A DNA stretch of 64,000 bases from NCBI RefSeq assembly GCF_000149955.1, contig NC_030993.1, positions 3,677,453 through 3,741,452 on the forward strand, given 5' to 3'. The notes under the pieces are model-generated. The model ran no database searches, was not told where the DNA came from, and saw only the letters and a program-made list of their open reading frames with translations. The translations under genes and the position numbers were made by a program. Source of the stretch: Fusarium oxysporum f. sp. lycopersici 4287 (taxonomy: Eukaryota > Ascomycota > Sordariomycetes > Hypocreales > Nectriaceae). Of this stretch, positions 55,494 to 64,000 are shown one piece after another. The first letter of the stretch is position 1; every line of letters begins with the position of its first letter.

Positions 55494-56306
55494 TTAACAC
55501 CAGTGATCGTCATCGTCCCAATCCTCCTCCGTGGGCTCCCATTCATCCCGATGTTCTGCAAGTTTGTCCATCAGCTGGTCGACTGCATCAAAAGCTTCAT
55601 CTCTCCTAAAGGCAAGGGGCCATCCGAAGCCCCGGTAGAGCTGCCTGATATACTGGATATCCAGAGCTGTGCCCCATGCCTCTTCCTGTGCAATCACCTC
55701 TTCCTCCGTGATGATCTCCCCGCCAGGCCGCTCTTTAATTTTGTCGGCTTCGATAGTGATCCGTCCGCGACAGGGGATGAGCTTCAGAGTGATGTAGTCT
55801 TGCTTTAACCCATCGAAAAATACTTTTAGGTCGACTTGCGGGAGGTCATGCATCAGGCGTTCTTCTACAGTAATTTCCCCATCTCTTACATTCAACCAGA
55901 TATACTTGCCCCAGGCTTCGCGACCAGTAGCCAGTGGGAAAACATCGCGCATGTCAATTGTAATCTGTCGTCGCTCTGAATATATCTCATCTGATCCCGA
56001 TACCCTCCCCCACATGACACGCTCAAAACAATCCTGAGGCAGGGTTGGATAGTCTACCGGTCGAGACTTGTAGTGGATGAATGCTTTGCAGTCGTTGTCA
56101 AAGTAGGGAATGCGCTTCATGACCTGGCCGACCATGTCTGAGCTCCCAAGGCTTTTTAACATGGGTTCCATGCCGGGCCAGCCATCTGCTGGAGGGAGTT
56201 TGAGGTACTGAGCATCATAGTGAAGTGTTGTCAAGAACAGATAAAAGTCCAGAAGAATCGCGGTAATTTCTGCGAGCGAGTAGCTGTTTTCTGAAAGCGG
56301 AGCCAT
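55494..56306 (-). CDS. Hypothetical protein, 270 residues
   Basis: Start chosen at 56306 (MAPLSENSYS); an in-frame ATG at 56381 would add 25 residues without clear character. Acidic cytosolic-type protein with an N-terminal helical block (LAEITAILLDFYLFLTTLHYD), then a mixed region with FDNDCKAFIHYKSRPVDYP, a beta-rich centre (GRITIEADKIKERPGGEIITEEEV) and a very acidic tail (EEDWDDDDHWC). No signal peptide or membrane segment. It looks like a member of a fungal family of unknown role. Confidence 0.65.
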   Translation of the reverse strand: MAPLSENSYSLAEITAILLDFYLFLTTLHYDAQYLKLPPADGWPGMEPMLKSLGSSDMVGQVMKRIPYFDNDCKAFIHYKSRPVDYPTLPQDCFERVMWGRVSGSDEIYSERRQITIDMRDVFPLATGREAWGKYIWLNVRDGEITVEERLMHDLPQVDLKVFFDGLKQDYITLKLIPCRGRITIEADKIKERPGGEIITEEEVIAQEEAWGTALDIQYIRQLYRGFGWPLAFRRDEAFDAVDQLMDKLAEHRDEWEPTEEDWDDDDHWC

Positions 56307-56996
56307 TTTTGTTGTATCATAGGCGCCCTGATATATAGCAATTAGCCTTTGACCATGGGAGCTATGTAGGAACCTCGGCATTGTACCTGGGATGTAATGT
56401 CACAATTGATGACAAACCTGCAGGATCGGATCTTTTTTAACGTTGTACGATCTGCATGGCGTGACATTTCCTAGTTTTGCCCGCAGACGCCAGAATTCGC
56501 CAAGGATCGGATCCTTCGCGCCAAAAACAATGCTTTTCTCCACGATCACCTCGACCTATGGCGAATGTCATTGCGCATACCAACAGTCGAGTCTATAAAT
56601 ACATTAAATCTTAAAGAAACTTATAATTTATCATATATAAATCTTGGTAATATTTTGATCGATGTAATTGAGTTTGATCCTGCATACAGAAAGAGACTGG
56701 GGCCGATGCTGCGGCTACCTCGGAACTAGACCAGGGTTAAAACAGGGCCGTACCGCGGCGCTCTACCCTCCTATGGACTAGACTCACGATTGAACAGATC
56801 ACTATTGATGTACAGACATAGCCTGGCGGGTTTGGCGCCGAAATGAACTCGTTCTGTTGACGTAAGTCGGACGACTTCCCCTCGTAATCTGCTATCTTTC
56901 CCTTCTCAATAATCGTCGCTGTCCATCATACGACGCCTTTCCCTCGTTCGCTGCACGATCTTCCATCTTGCCCGACTACGTCATTTCTCCTTCGTC
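56307..56996. other. Intergenic region
   Basis: Divergent spacer of about 690 bases between the 270-residue protein and the methyltransferase; no gene. 56580-56660 is AT-rich. Confidence 0.45.
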
Positions 56997-58224
56997 ATGG
57001 CATCGGCAGACAATCTCATCCAGGCTCTTGAAGGCCTTGACGCCAGTTCATTCGCCAATGAAGCAGAGCGCGTTCGTGCCCTCGATGCACTCACTCTGTC
57101 TGTCAGTAGAGTTCAAAAACCATGGGATACAGTCTGGCAGCACTGCTGGGTTAATCCAGCGACAACCGCATGTGCCAAGTCCTTGATTGACGCTGGAGTT
57201 TTCACCAAGTGGATTGACGCTGGTGGTGGAGAGCGGACTTGTGATGAACTGGCTGAGCTCACGAGTACTGAGCCCATTCTTATCCGTAAGTCGCCCCGTC
57301 TCTGCTATCGAATGGATGCTGATAGTTTTCAGGGCGCTTGATTCGACAGATCTCAGGCCAGAATCTCGTCATCGAGACTGCAGAGGATACCTACAAGCCG
57401 ACACCTTGGGTCCACGCCCTCACCGCCGATCCAGCCCTGGCCAATGTCTACGGCGGTTTATACAATTTCGTCAACCACCCCATGTTCCAAACTCTCCCTT
57501 GCATATCTTAAGAGACCAGGTTATAGGGAACCCGACGGACCCCAATGACTGTAACTGGCAGTTCATGAAGGGCAGACAGGAAAACCTGTTTCAGTCTCTT
57601 GGTGCTGATCCCGTTGCTGCAAGGGAGTTTAACGATGCGATGGAGAGTCATTCCAAGTATAATCTCACGCCTTGGCCAGAGGTATACCCTACTGAGTCTT
57701 TGATTACTGGCGCTAAGTTCGATCGAGCATTGGTGGTAGACGTTGGGGGTAGCAAAGGCCACGATCTGACTAAATTTCATCTTCGTCATTCCGACATTCC
57801 CGAGGGTAGTCTTGTTCTTCAAGATCTCCCTGACATCCTCAAAGAACTAACCATTCCTGATACGATTGCTGTCTGTCCCCATGATTTCTTCACCCCGCAA
57901 CCTGTCAAAGGCGCGCGTGCATACTTCATGCACAATGTCCTGCACGACTGGGAGGATAAACAGGCATGCCAGATCCTCAAGCACCTCGCTGATGCTATGG
58001 AAGCAGGCTACTCTAGGCTTTTAATCCATGAGAGTCTAGTTAGTTCAGCCAAGCCTCTTGCGCGAGTGACGACGTCGGATATCACCATGATGGCGTGCCT
58101 GGCTGCCAAGGAGCGAACAGAACTTGAGTGGATAAAGCTGGTCGAGAGTGCTGGATTGAGGGTTCTCAAGATCTGGAGACCTTTGGAGTCTGTAGAGAGC
58201 ATTATTGAAGCGGAGCTTTCTTAA
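56997..58224 (+). pseudogene. O-methyltransferase interrupted by two single-base frame changes
   Basis: Exon 56997-57285, intron 57286-57332 (gtaagt...tttcag), then coding sequence to 58224. The N-terminal dimerisation/winged-helix part (WDTVWQHCWVNPATTACAKSLIDAGVF... LIRQISGQNLV) runs in one frame to about 57500, where it meets a stop. The C-terminal SAM-binding half runs in another frame from about 57528: VVDVGGSKG (motif I), LVLQDLPDIL, and MHNVLHDWED containing the catalytic His. The bridge of about 9 codons reads sensibly only in the third frame, so one extra base at the TT of 57499-57500 and one in the GGG of 57526-57528 would explain everything. The family includes fungal polyketide/mycotoxin O-methyltransferases of about 390-420 residues. 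Either a young pseudogene or homopolymer errors. Confidence 0.8.
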
Positions 58225-58341
58225 CCTAGATGCCAGATTGGTTAGGCCATCTTTTGAAGTTGATCTCTGTTGTATCTACATTCCTGAGGCAAGTTTAGAG
58301 GTATCATTTTATCTCTATAAATATGTCTAAAATTAGCGGTA

Positions 58342-59623
58342 TCAACCCTTTCCATTAATCTCATACAGACCTATATCATTCTGCCTAGCTGAGATTGTCC
58401 GTGATGGTAGACTGAGGTCTCTTAACCCTTCTTCTGTTAGCATATTCGCGCCTTCTGCAGTATTATAGCTTGGCATTGTGTTGTTTGTTGAAGCTCTCTT
58501 ATCCGGAGTACTGATTATTCGAAGAGTGCGTAGAGGTCGATTGGAGATTTGATCAGGCGTGCGGCGGTAAACGCGCAATACCAGTATGCGCATGACGGGA
58601 ATGGATGCTGCCATGATGGTGACGGCACACTCGGTAGTGCCCCATATAATGATGCCAACTCTATCCACTGGGAAATGTATCAGTGGTTAGCAACCAGAAA
58701 ATGGTAGCCAATCGCATGACTTACGAGTTCGATTCTTGCTGCTGAGGCCAAGCATTTTGTAGCATTTCGCACCAGCAGCGGCGGCGGCACTAAAGCATCA
58801 TCAGTAGATGATCACACGATGATCCTGGAGAGACTGACAAGATACCAAAGGTCAAAGCAATCCCAACTCCGATTTTCTCTCGGGTCCGCATAGAGAGTTT
58901 CCAAATAATGGTCCAGGCAATGACACAGAGAATAAGGTCAACCAACCCCGAGAAGGCTGCCTATAGTAAGTAAGATGCAATTCGAGGTAAGGCAAGAACT
59001 TACCTCCAGCAAAGATATTATAGTACGTCGCGACCATCGGATTCCAACAGGTTCCAGGCAGACTCGAATGCCAGACCTTCTTGGCCGGTGTACATTTTAC
59101 AAAGGAGAAAACAATAACCAAGTCCATGGTGATATTTGTCGCGATAATGAGAAACCAGAGAAACCAGCTCATCCAGCCATCAACCAATCGTATCAGTGTC
59201 AGGGCAAATGACGTTTTGCTCCATGCTGCCGATAATACTGCAAAGAGACCGAATATTGTTCCGGTAAGTGCGATTTTCGGTACGACTGCTGGATCAACCT
59301 CTGACATGTCCTTGCCGAAACCAAGGGTGACGTTGAAAATGACGAGACCCGTGCCGATAGCGAGGCAGATCTGATAAGAAGACGCGTGATGTTAGCCCCA
59401 GCAAATTGAGATCTATGACGGATCTCGTGGATCTTGGATGCAAACTCAACAGAGATTAGCTGTTGCTCACCCATGCCGCAATCAAGATGTAATCATCCCA
59501 CCAGAAGCCCCGATGGCGAATGATCTTGCAATACAATCGTAGACCCAAAAACAAACCCGCCAATAAGGTCAGCAACACACAAACTGCGATTATCGTTGCG
59601 CCGAGACCCGTAGGCGATGTCAT
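58342..59623 (-). CDS. PTH11-like rhodopsin-domain integral membrane protein
   Basis: Five exons: 59623-59471, 59370-59004, 58956-58839, 58789-58725 and 58667-58342; phases agree and give 342 residues. Exon 1 supplies TM1 (IIAVCVLLTLLAGLFLGLRL) and the WWDDYILIAAW signature of the fungal rhodopsin-like family. The body contains the GFGKDM loop, further TM segments, a CTPAKKVW...GTCW Cys pair, and the family's TM7 motif IWGTTECAVTIMAASIPVMR. The C-tail is Ser/Thr/Asn-rich. No CFEM domain precedes it. The family comprises putative GPCR-like surface receptors, some needed for host sensing. The donor of the third intron (gtcagt) is non-consensus but required by frame. It lies tail-to-tail with the methyltransferase, 117 bases apart. 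Confidence 0.85.
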
Positions 59624-60535
59624 CGGAGAGCGCGATGATCGGGACGCTTTCGCTGCCTCCCGAAGTAATTTTCGTCAAGACATGGGAATGAAAAAGGGAG
59701 ATGAATGTTGCAGGAGAAGGAGAGCGACAGGGAGGGCGAGCAGTTGAAGTGTGATCTGTACAGTATGAGAGGTCCGAGCCCCTTTTGCAGTGCGCCTCCC
59801 CAGAAACAGGCGGACCAACTGATTTAATGATCAGCGGTACTTCTGTTGGGCGTGACATTACCCCATGGGCTAGTGGCTTATGGCGCTCGGTAGTGCAGTT
59901 CGTCACGTAGGCTCAACAGTTGTTACTGGTCTGACCGTTGAGCGTGTTTAATTGCCGGCGTAGGTTACACCAGGTCCTGGTTCTCCCTCGAATAATAAAT
60001 TCGTTCGAACCTGATCATTCTCTGCTGATGGAACACTCAACAGGTCGCACGTGAAGTCAAAATGGCTAGACAATTGTGAACAGCCCGTCTCACTGTCGAC
60101 AATGTCTCACTGGGGTACGAGTCATTCACAGTGCATTGAACTGATTCCCAAGGCCCTGTCACGGAGCTAACCTTGGCCATGAACTCAAAAATCCATCGTA
60201 CATATCAACAACTCTCCGAATGCCAAGTGCACTACGATGCCCTCTTGGTTTAGTCCTGGCATCAAAGCACATCCACGATCGACTCCACAAGCTTAATCGT
60301 CGCGGCTTGCTCCCGGTTCCTGTTGAGATTTACTATCACCAAACAGCGATAGAGCCGGGCTACCAGACCACTTATTTTCACCTCTCTCATATTGATTTCG
60401 TCATTTCACAATTACCGCGCTATTTATGTGGTTGAAGATCCCAATAGCACCATGCGACAAACTCTCTACTAACGACTGTTGCTAATTTGACACCCATTTG
60501 AGTCTATTGCCCCCAGGCCATCCAGAATAGCCTCA
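59624..60535. other. Intergenic region
   Basis: About 0.9 kb; open frames at 59493-59906 (minus, out of frame with the membrane protein) and 60220-60435 lack support. Confidence 0.45.
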
Positions 60536-61439
60536 TCACCATCCTTCCTCCCAGATATACCAAGTCTTAAACCACATTTCAACACCCGACGCAACGAACG
60601 CCTCTTGAAACGCTTCCCTCCGCATATTCGTTTCCGCCGACAGTCTCGCCAGCTGTTCATTATCCCAATCATCATCCCAGCTATTACTCCCGGGCATTGT
60701 ATGTCGAATAGGAGCATCAATCTGAACCCTCGTCAGCTTCGGAAGGTCTCCAGAAACAACTCGTTCTCCAAGATAAGTAATAAAATGCAGAAGCTCATAT
60801 CTCGCCCATCTGTCAAAGAAGATGGTCAAGGTTTGAACTGTCTGCGGGAGGAAATCGACTAGGTATGTTTCTTGCTCAACGATAAGTTCATCCTTATTGT
60901 GGTGGAGCACATGGCTGTAGAAGCACGAAGAATCGACCTCGAGGATAGTGAGATTTGTAAAATGCTTGATCTGTTGGGGCGTGATGGGCTTAGGTTTCGG
61001 AAGGTTACGTTGACCAGGTTCCACCCTGCCATCAAAGTTCAAACTGAAGCGCTGTAATGTCTTTTGTGTTCGTGGGCTGAGGAACTCAATTAACTGGGTT
61101 GGTGAGACTTGGGAGCGAGCCCGAATATGCCAACAACTATAGCCATCACTGACAAACTTGAACGTCTTAAGATTCTGAGCTGCCCCGAGAATTCGCTCTA
61201 ATGCCAGAATTTGCCAACTACCTGTAAAGAATGGCAGACCGAGAATCTGAAACTCGGTGATGTTCCTGACACCAGAACAGAATGCCTGTATACCCGAGTC
61301 GTTATTCTGATCAGCGTATGTCTCGCCCCAGGACCTCGGAGGATTAACCGTATGCGCCAGGTCAGGAGAAAACATGACCAATGAGCTCGGGAGCTAGGAC
61401 ATCGGTAATTGCTGATATGGCATCGTGAGTGGTTGCCAT
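60536..61439 (-). CDS. Hypothetical protein with F-box/LRR-like character, probable frame change near its start
   Basis: The main frame (61381-60536, about 280 codons) looks genuine: leucine-rich alternation (ILALERILGAAQNLKTFKFVSDG, KHFTNLTILEVDSSCF, LPKLTRVQIDAP) as in fungal F-box/LRR-like proteins. It has no good ATG start. The best start is 61439 (MATTHDAISA), which reads 25 codons (…LAPELIG HVFS) into a TGA at about 61362-61364; a one-base change in the TTTT run around 61368-61372 would join the two. The LAPELIG segment resembles an F-box beginning, but most of that domain is absent. Pseudogene or sequence error are both possible. Function not claimed. Confidence 0.55.
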
Positions 61440-61495
61440 GATGCACTCTGATGAAATGAATTGTTTAATGGAGAGAGGCGATTGCGAAGCGCGGT

Positions 61496-61747
61496 TTATG
61501 ACCTGATTGTGCCTTGGCATTCTAGGCAGCAGTCCTGTACAGCCTTGTAAGCATGGTCCTCTGCCAAGACACCAGTGACTTGCCTGATCAAGGCGTAGTG
61601 CTTGCGATAATTGTCTCGACCCTTCATCGAGGCATCCTTTGGGGGCCTCATACCCCGGCCAGCTATAAAATTCAGGTGAGCCTTCTTAATCTTGTGTATA
61701 TAGTTCCGATCGAGATGATACACCAGCGTTGTGGAGGGATTGAACAT
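61496..61747 (-). other. Short open frame, 83 codons, unidentified
   Basis: Begins MFNPSTTLVYHLDR and is basic and charged, with CCLECQ near its end. It lies just upstream of, and on the same strand as, the leucine-rich hypothetical gene and might be a separate small gene, an upstream exon or chance. No motif is recognised. Confidence 0.25.
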
Positions 61748-61897
61748 GTTTGCTATGATTGGGCATATATAGCTCTTATACCTATGTTATGTTACTTGTG
61801 TGTTGTAGAGTATTGGTTAAGCTATTTACAGATTTCAACTGATGAATATTGGGCGAATAGTCTTGAATTCTCTGTAGCCATTTGCTTCCTCTTCGTT

Positions 61898-62905
61898 TTA
61901 CGCCCCCACCTGCCCAAACCAAGCCGCAATCTCACCAACGTTACTATCTACAACATCCGGCTGATCGTAATGCTGGAAATGCGACACACCATTATCCCAA
62001 ACCAATTTCTTGTTCTTGGTCGGGATCGACTCAAAATGCCTCTTGGCTGCGGGCGCGTTCATGCAATTGTCTCCATGAATAACCAGAGCCGGTTTAGTGA
62101 GCTTGGCCACCCCAGGTACAGTCGAATATCCAAAGTGATCCAAATCACTCATGACGGCGTATCGGTTCTCAAACCCCTTCAAAGTCCACGGGCCGTACCA
62201 AGCCCATGCGACGGGTCCCGGAAGGCCAGCGAGTGAACCGACATCTGGGTCTGCGGCTTTCTGGTCCACAAGAGGTTGGTAGGTGACTTGGCCTGTTTTC
62301 TCGTACAGCTCTTTAGCCTTTCTAGCTCGCTCAATGCGTGCCTGATATAGCGCTTCCCCTTGCTCGGGTGTAGGCATTTTCAATGACCCAACGTCGACCC
62401 CGGGCTCGATGTTCACGCATCCAGTGCAGATCATCCAGACGTCTGTCTCATGATCGCGATAGTACCCCGTCACGGAAGCGACAGCGACGACCCGATCATC
62501 GTATGATGCAACGTCTAGGCACTCAGGACCACCTTGGCAGACACCGACGAGGAACAATCTCTTGGCATCCACGTCGCCTCTGCCGGCAAGGTAGTCAAGA
62601 CCGGAGACGACGTCTTCGTTCTTCATTTTGGGATTTTCTAGACGCCGTGGCTGACCAGTACTCTCCCCGACCGTGCGTGGGTCAAAGATTAGAGCGGCAT
62701 AGCCTTCGTCGGCAAGTCGCGTGGCATACTGCAGCGGGGCTTGTTCCTTGACAAACGAGTATGGGCCGAGAACGACGACACCAGGCGGGTTGGCCACGTC
62801 TTTGGGCAGATACAGGATGCCAGTGATGGTCTCCCCGTGAGATGGATAGGTCACCTTCTCTGCAGTGTAACGACCGTGGCAGCCCATTGTATGAAGTGAA
62901 AACAA
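61898..62905 (-). CDS. Alpha/beta hydrolase with cysteine nucleophile (dienelactone hydrolase-like)
   Basis: Single exon, 335 residues from ATG 62905; MGCHG at 62887 is an alternative start. The nucleophile elbow is GVCQGG (Cys123) rather than G-x-S-x-G, as in dienelactone hydrolases. Other family features are GVVVLGPYSFVKEQAP (oxyanion strand), YAALIFDPRTVGES, the acid region KPALVIHGDNCMNAP and a C-terminal His in GVSHFQHYD. Family members cleave lactones, esters or, in related fungal groups, polyketide intermediates. No signal peptide, so probably cytosolic. It is in the same neighbourhood as an O-methyltransferase and a reductase, but no core synthase is present. Confidence 0.85.
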   Translation of the reverse strand: MFSLHTMGCHGRYTAEKVTYPSHGETITGILYLPKDVANPPGVVVLGPYSFVKEQAPLQYATRLADEGYAALIFDPRTVGESTGQPRRLENPKMKNEDVVSGLDYLAGRGDVDAKRLFLVGVCQGGPECLDVASYDDRVVAVASVTGYYRDHETDVWMICTGCVNIEPGVDVGSLKMPTPEQGEALYQARIERARKAKELYEKTGQVTYQPLVDQKAADPDVGSLAGLPGPVAWAWYGPWTLKGFENRYAVMSDLDHFGYSTVPGVAKLTKPALVIHGDNCMNAPAAKRHFESIPTKNKKLVWDNGVSHFQHYDQPDVVDSNVGEIAAWFGQVGA

Positions 62906-63876
62906 AGTAGTCTCAAGTGTTAATAGAGTGGTAAGTTGATGCTGATGAGAGAGTAAATTGGAGCTTGTTTGTCAGAGGTGGTGATAATTAGAATGTGTAT
63001 ATACTACGTTTTATGGGTTAAAGGCCTGTATTCCAATAATATGTTCATTCTTTGATAGAAGACGAGAGCTTTGCGAGCTGCGTTTCTAGTGTTCATGTTT
63101 CGGGGATAGCCCCACTAATTTCGGAGTAATGAACCCACTATTTTCGGAGCCACGGTCTATGCAATCTTTTGATTCGGCGACGGCGACGCAAACAGTCAGG
63201 TTTCCGATGGTCAATCTTGTCACGGACTCGGGTGTGGAACAAGGTAGATCAACACAACTATTTGACATAGTCGGGTTCTGCATCTTCCTGCGCGGATCGG
63301 ACTTATTGCGTCACCAGAACACATGTTCGAAATGCCAGCCTCGAACCAATTCAGTGTTAACACCACCAACTGGCGTAATTCCAACGAAAGACAGCCCCCA
63401 AACTTTGAATGGAGCTGGGATAAGCTGCTTGCAGCTCCCTTCGATTGGTAGCTGAGAACCAAGGGCAATACCGGCCGACGCTATCCCCTGCTTAGTTTGT
63501 GCTGATCTTCAGCTGCTTCGGACTTTGGAGCTGTCTATCCTGGTAACTGTCGGAAAGTATAATCGGGCTGACCATTGTCACTGCTTCCTCTCATTTGGCT
63601 CCAGACAAAACTAGGCATATCTAGGTTGCTGCTGGCGTGGCCGAAATAGCCCGCACAACCCGGCCGTGCTGGCATTACATGCGGCCCAGTGAGACAACAA
63701 GATGAGTCTTGCCTCTGGTTCTCGCCTCGACATATACTTTACTTAAGAGGCGCACGGGACCTTGTTGGATCGGTTGCATGTTATTACTCGACCTTATTCT
63801 TTCTGTCTCTCAGCTACAAATATAACATTCATATAGGATATTCTTTTGCAATATAATACCTCAAGTACAATACAAC
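62906..63876. other. Divergent intergenic region with CGGAG-type direct repeats
   Basis: About 970 bases between divergent genes. Near-identical 16-mers CCCACTAATTTCGGAG (63111-63126) and CCCACTATTTTCGGAG (63134-63149) repeat with a 23-base period, preceded by GGGGATAGCCCC (63102-63113). CGG triplets in such arrays are typical Zn2Cys6 binding sites. Open frames in 63086-63468 on both strands have no clear family. Confidence 0.4.
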
Positions 63877-64000
63877 ATGACTGGGTCCGGTAAGCTCGTC
63901 CTTGTCACCGGTGCGAATGGCTTCATCGCCACTCATGTTCTGCAAAACCTTCTGCAAGGAGGGTACCACGTACGAGGAGTCGTCAGGTCCCAAGCGTCCG
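63877..64000 (+). CDS. NAD(P)-dependent epimerase/ketoreductase, N-terminal fragment
   Basis: ATG 63877 opens a frame that runs off the window. LVLVTGANGFIATHVLQNLL is the GxxGxxA Rossmann motif of extended SDRs of the dihydroflavonol-4-reductase / GRE2 methylglyoxal-aldehyde reductase type, followed by GGYHVRGVVRS, where the Arg contacts NADPH phosphate. Only 41 residues are visible. Confidence 0.85.
   Translation, partial: MTGSGKLVLVTGANGFIATHVLQNLLQGGYHVRGVVRSQAS

Noticed and set aside
63086..63468. Possible zinc-cluster fragment (RCRTRL) on the minus strand
   Set aside because: Only one Cys pair resembles a Zn2Cys6 motif and the frames do not continue into any regulator-like domain.

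Overview
The window reads as nuclear DNA of a filamentous ascomycete, most likely a Fusarium-like Sordariomycete. Introns are 43-60 bp with GT...CTAAC...AG signals. Genes lie singly on both strands with 0.3-2.7 kb spacers. Families typical of filamentous fungi are present: HET, HeLo/pseudokinase, ankyrin-kinase, PDR-type ABC transporter, bZIP-DUF3425, NmrA, PTH11-like rhodopsin fold and DUF4267. There is one tRNA-Asn with a short intron and an 830-base run of N inside the ABC transporter. The species assignment is inference; no ribosomal marker is present.

Layout. 1-3.6 kb holds two decayed genes in divergent orientation: a kinase-ankyrin gene (minus) and a HeLo/pseudokinase gene (plus). 4.4-5.5 kb is a broken class-3 lipase. 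6.3-9.5 kb has a GrpB-like protein and a multi-exon gene of unknown function. 10.7-12.2 kb is an AMID-type FAD oxidoreductase with seven exons. 12.2-14.9 kb is a long non-coding stretch ending in a pyrimidine-rich tandem repeat, directly before a gene (14.9-15.7 kb) whose product carries all the landmark residues of an RNase T1-type guanyl-specific ribonuclease but has no signal peptide. 16.4-18.7 kb holds the last two enzymes of tyrosine/homogentisate breakdown in convergent orientation.

19.7-28.8 kb is the most system-like block: a HET-domain gene, then an intact HeLo-pseudokinase gene (minus) head-to-head with an intact kinase-ankyrin gene (plus, 1,369 residues over three exons). The left edge shows the same head-to-head architecture in ruined form. 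I infer a two-gene fungal self/non-self or cell-death module present twice, once alive and once dead.

30.7-36.8 kb: a cAMP-receptor-like GPCR, a 799-residue unknown protein and an acyl-CoA thioesterase. 38.8-45.4 kb: the ABC transporter and a secreted 450-residue protein. 46.6-52.9 kb: an NmrA-like gene divergent from a bZIP regulator, an SDR gene broken by one stop codon, a fungal regulator-like protein without a DNA-binding domain, and a small membrane protein. 53.3-64 kb: two unknown proteins, tRNA-Asn, an O-methyltransferase interrupted by two single-base shifts, a PTH11-like membrane protein, an unknown protein, a dienelactone-hydrolase-like enzyme and the start of an NAD(P)-dependent reductase.

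Many of the breaks sit in homopolymer or dinucleotide runs, so some may be sequencing errors rather than true pseudogenes. All calls come from reading translations and splice signals by eye; no database search was run.
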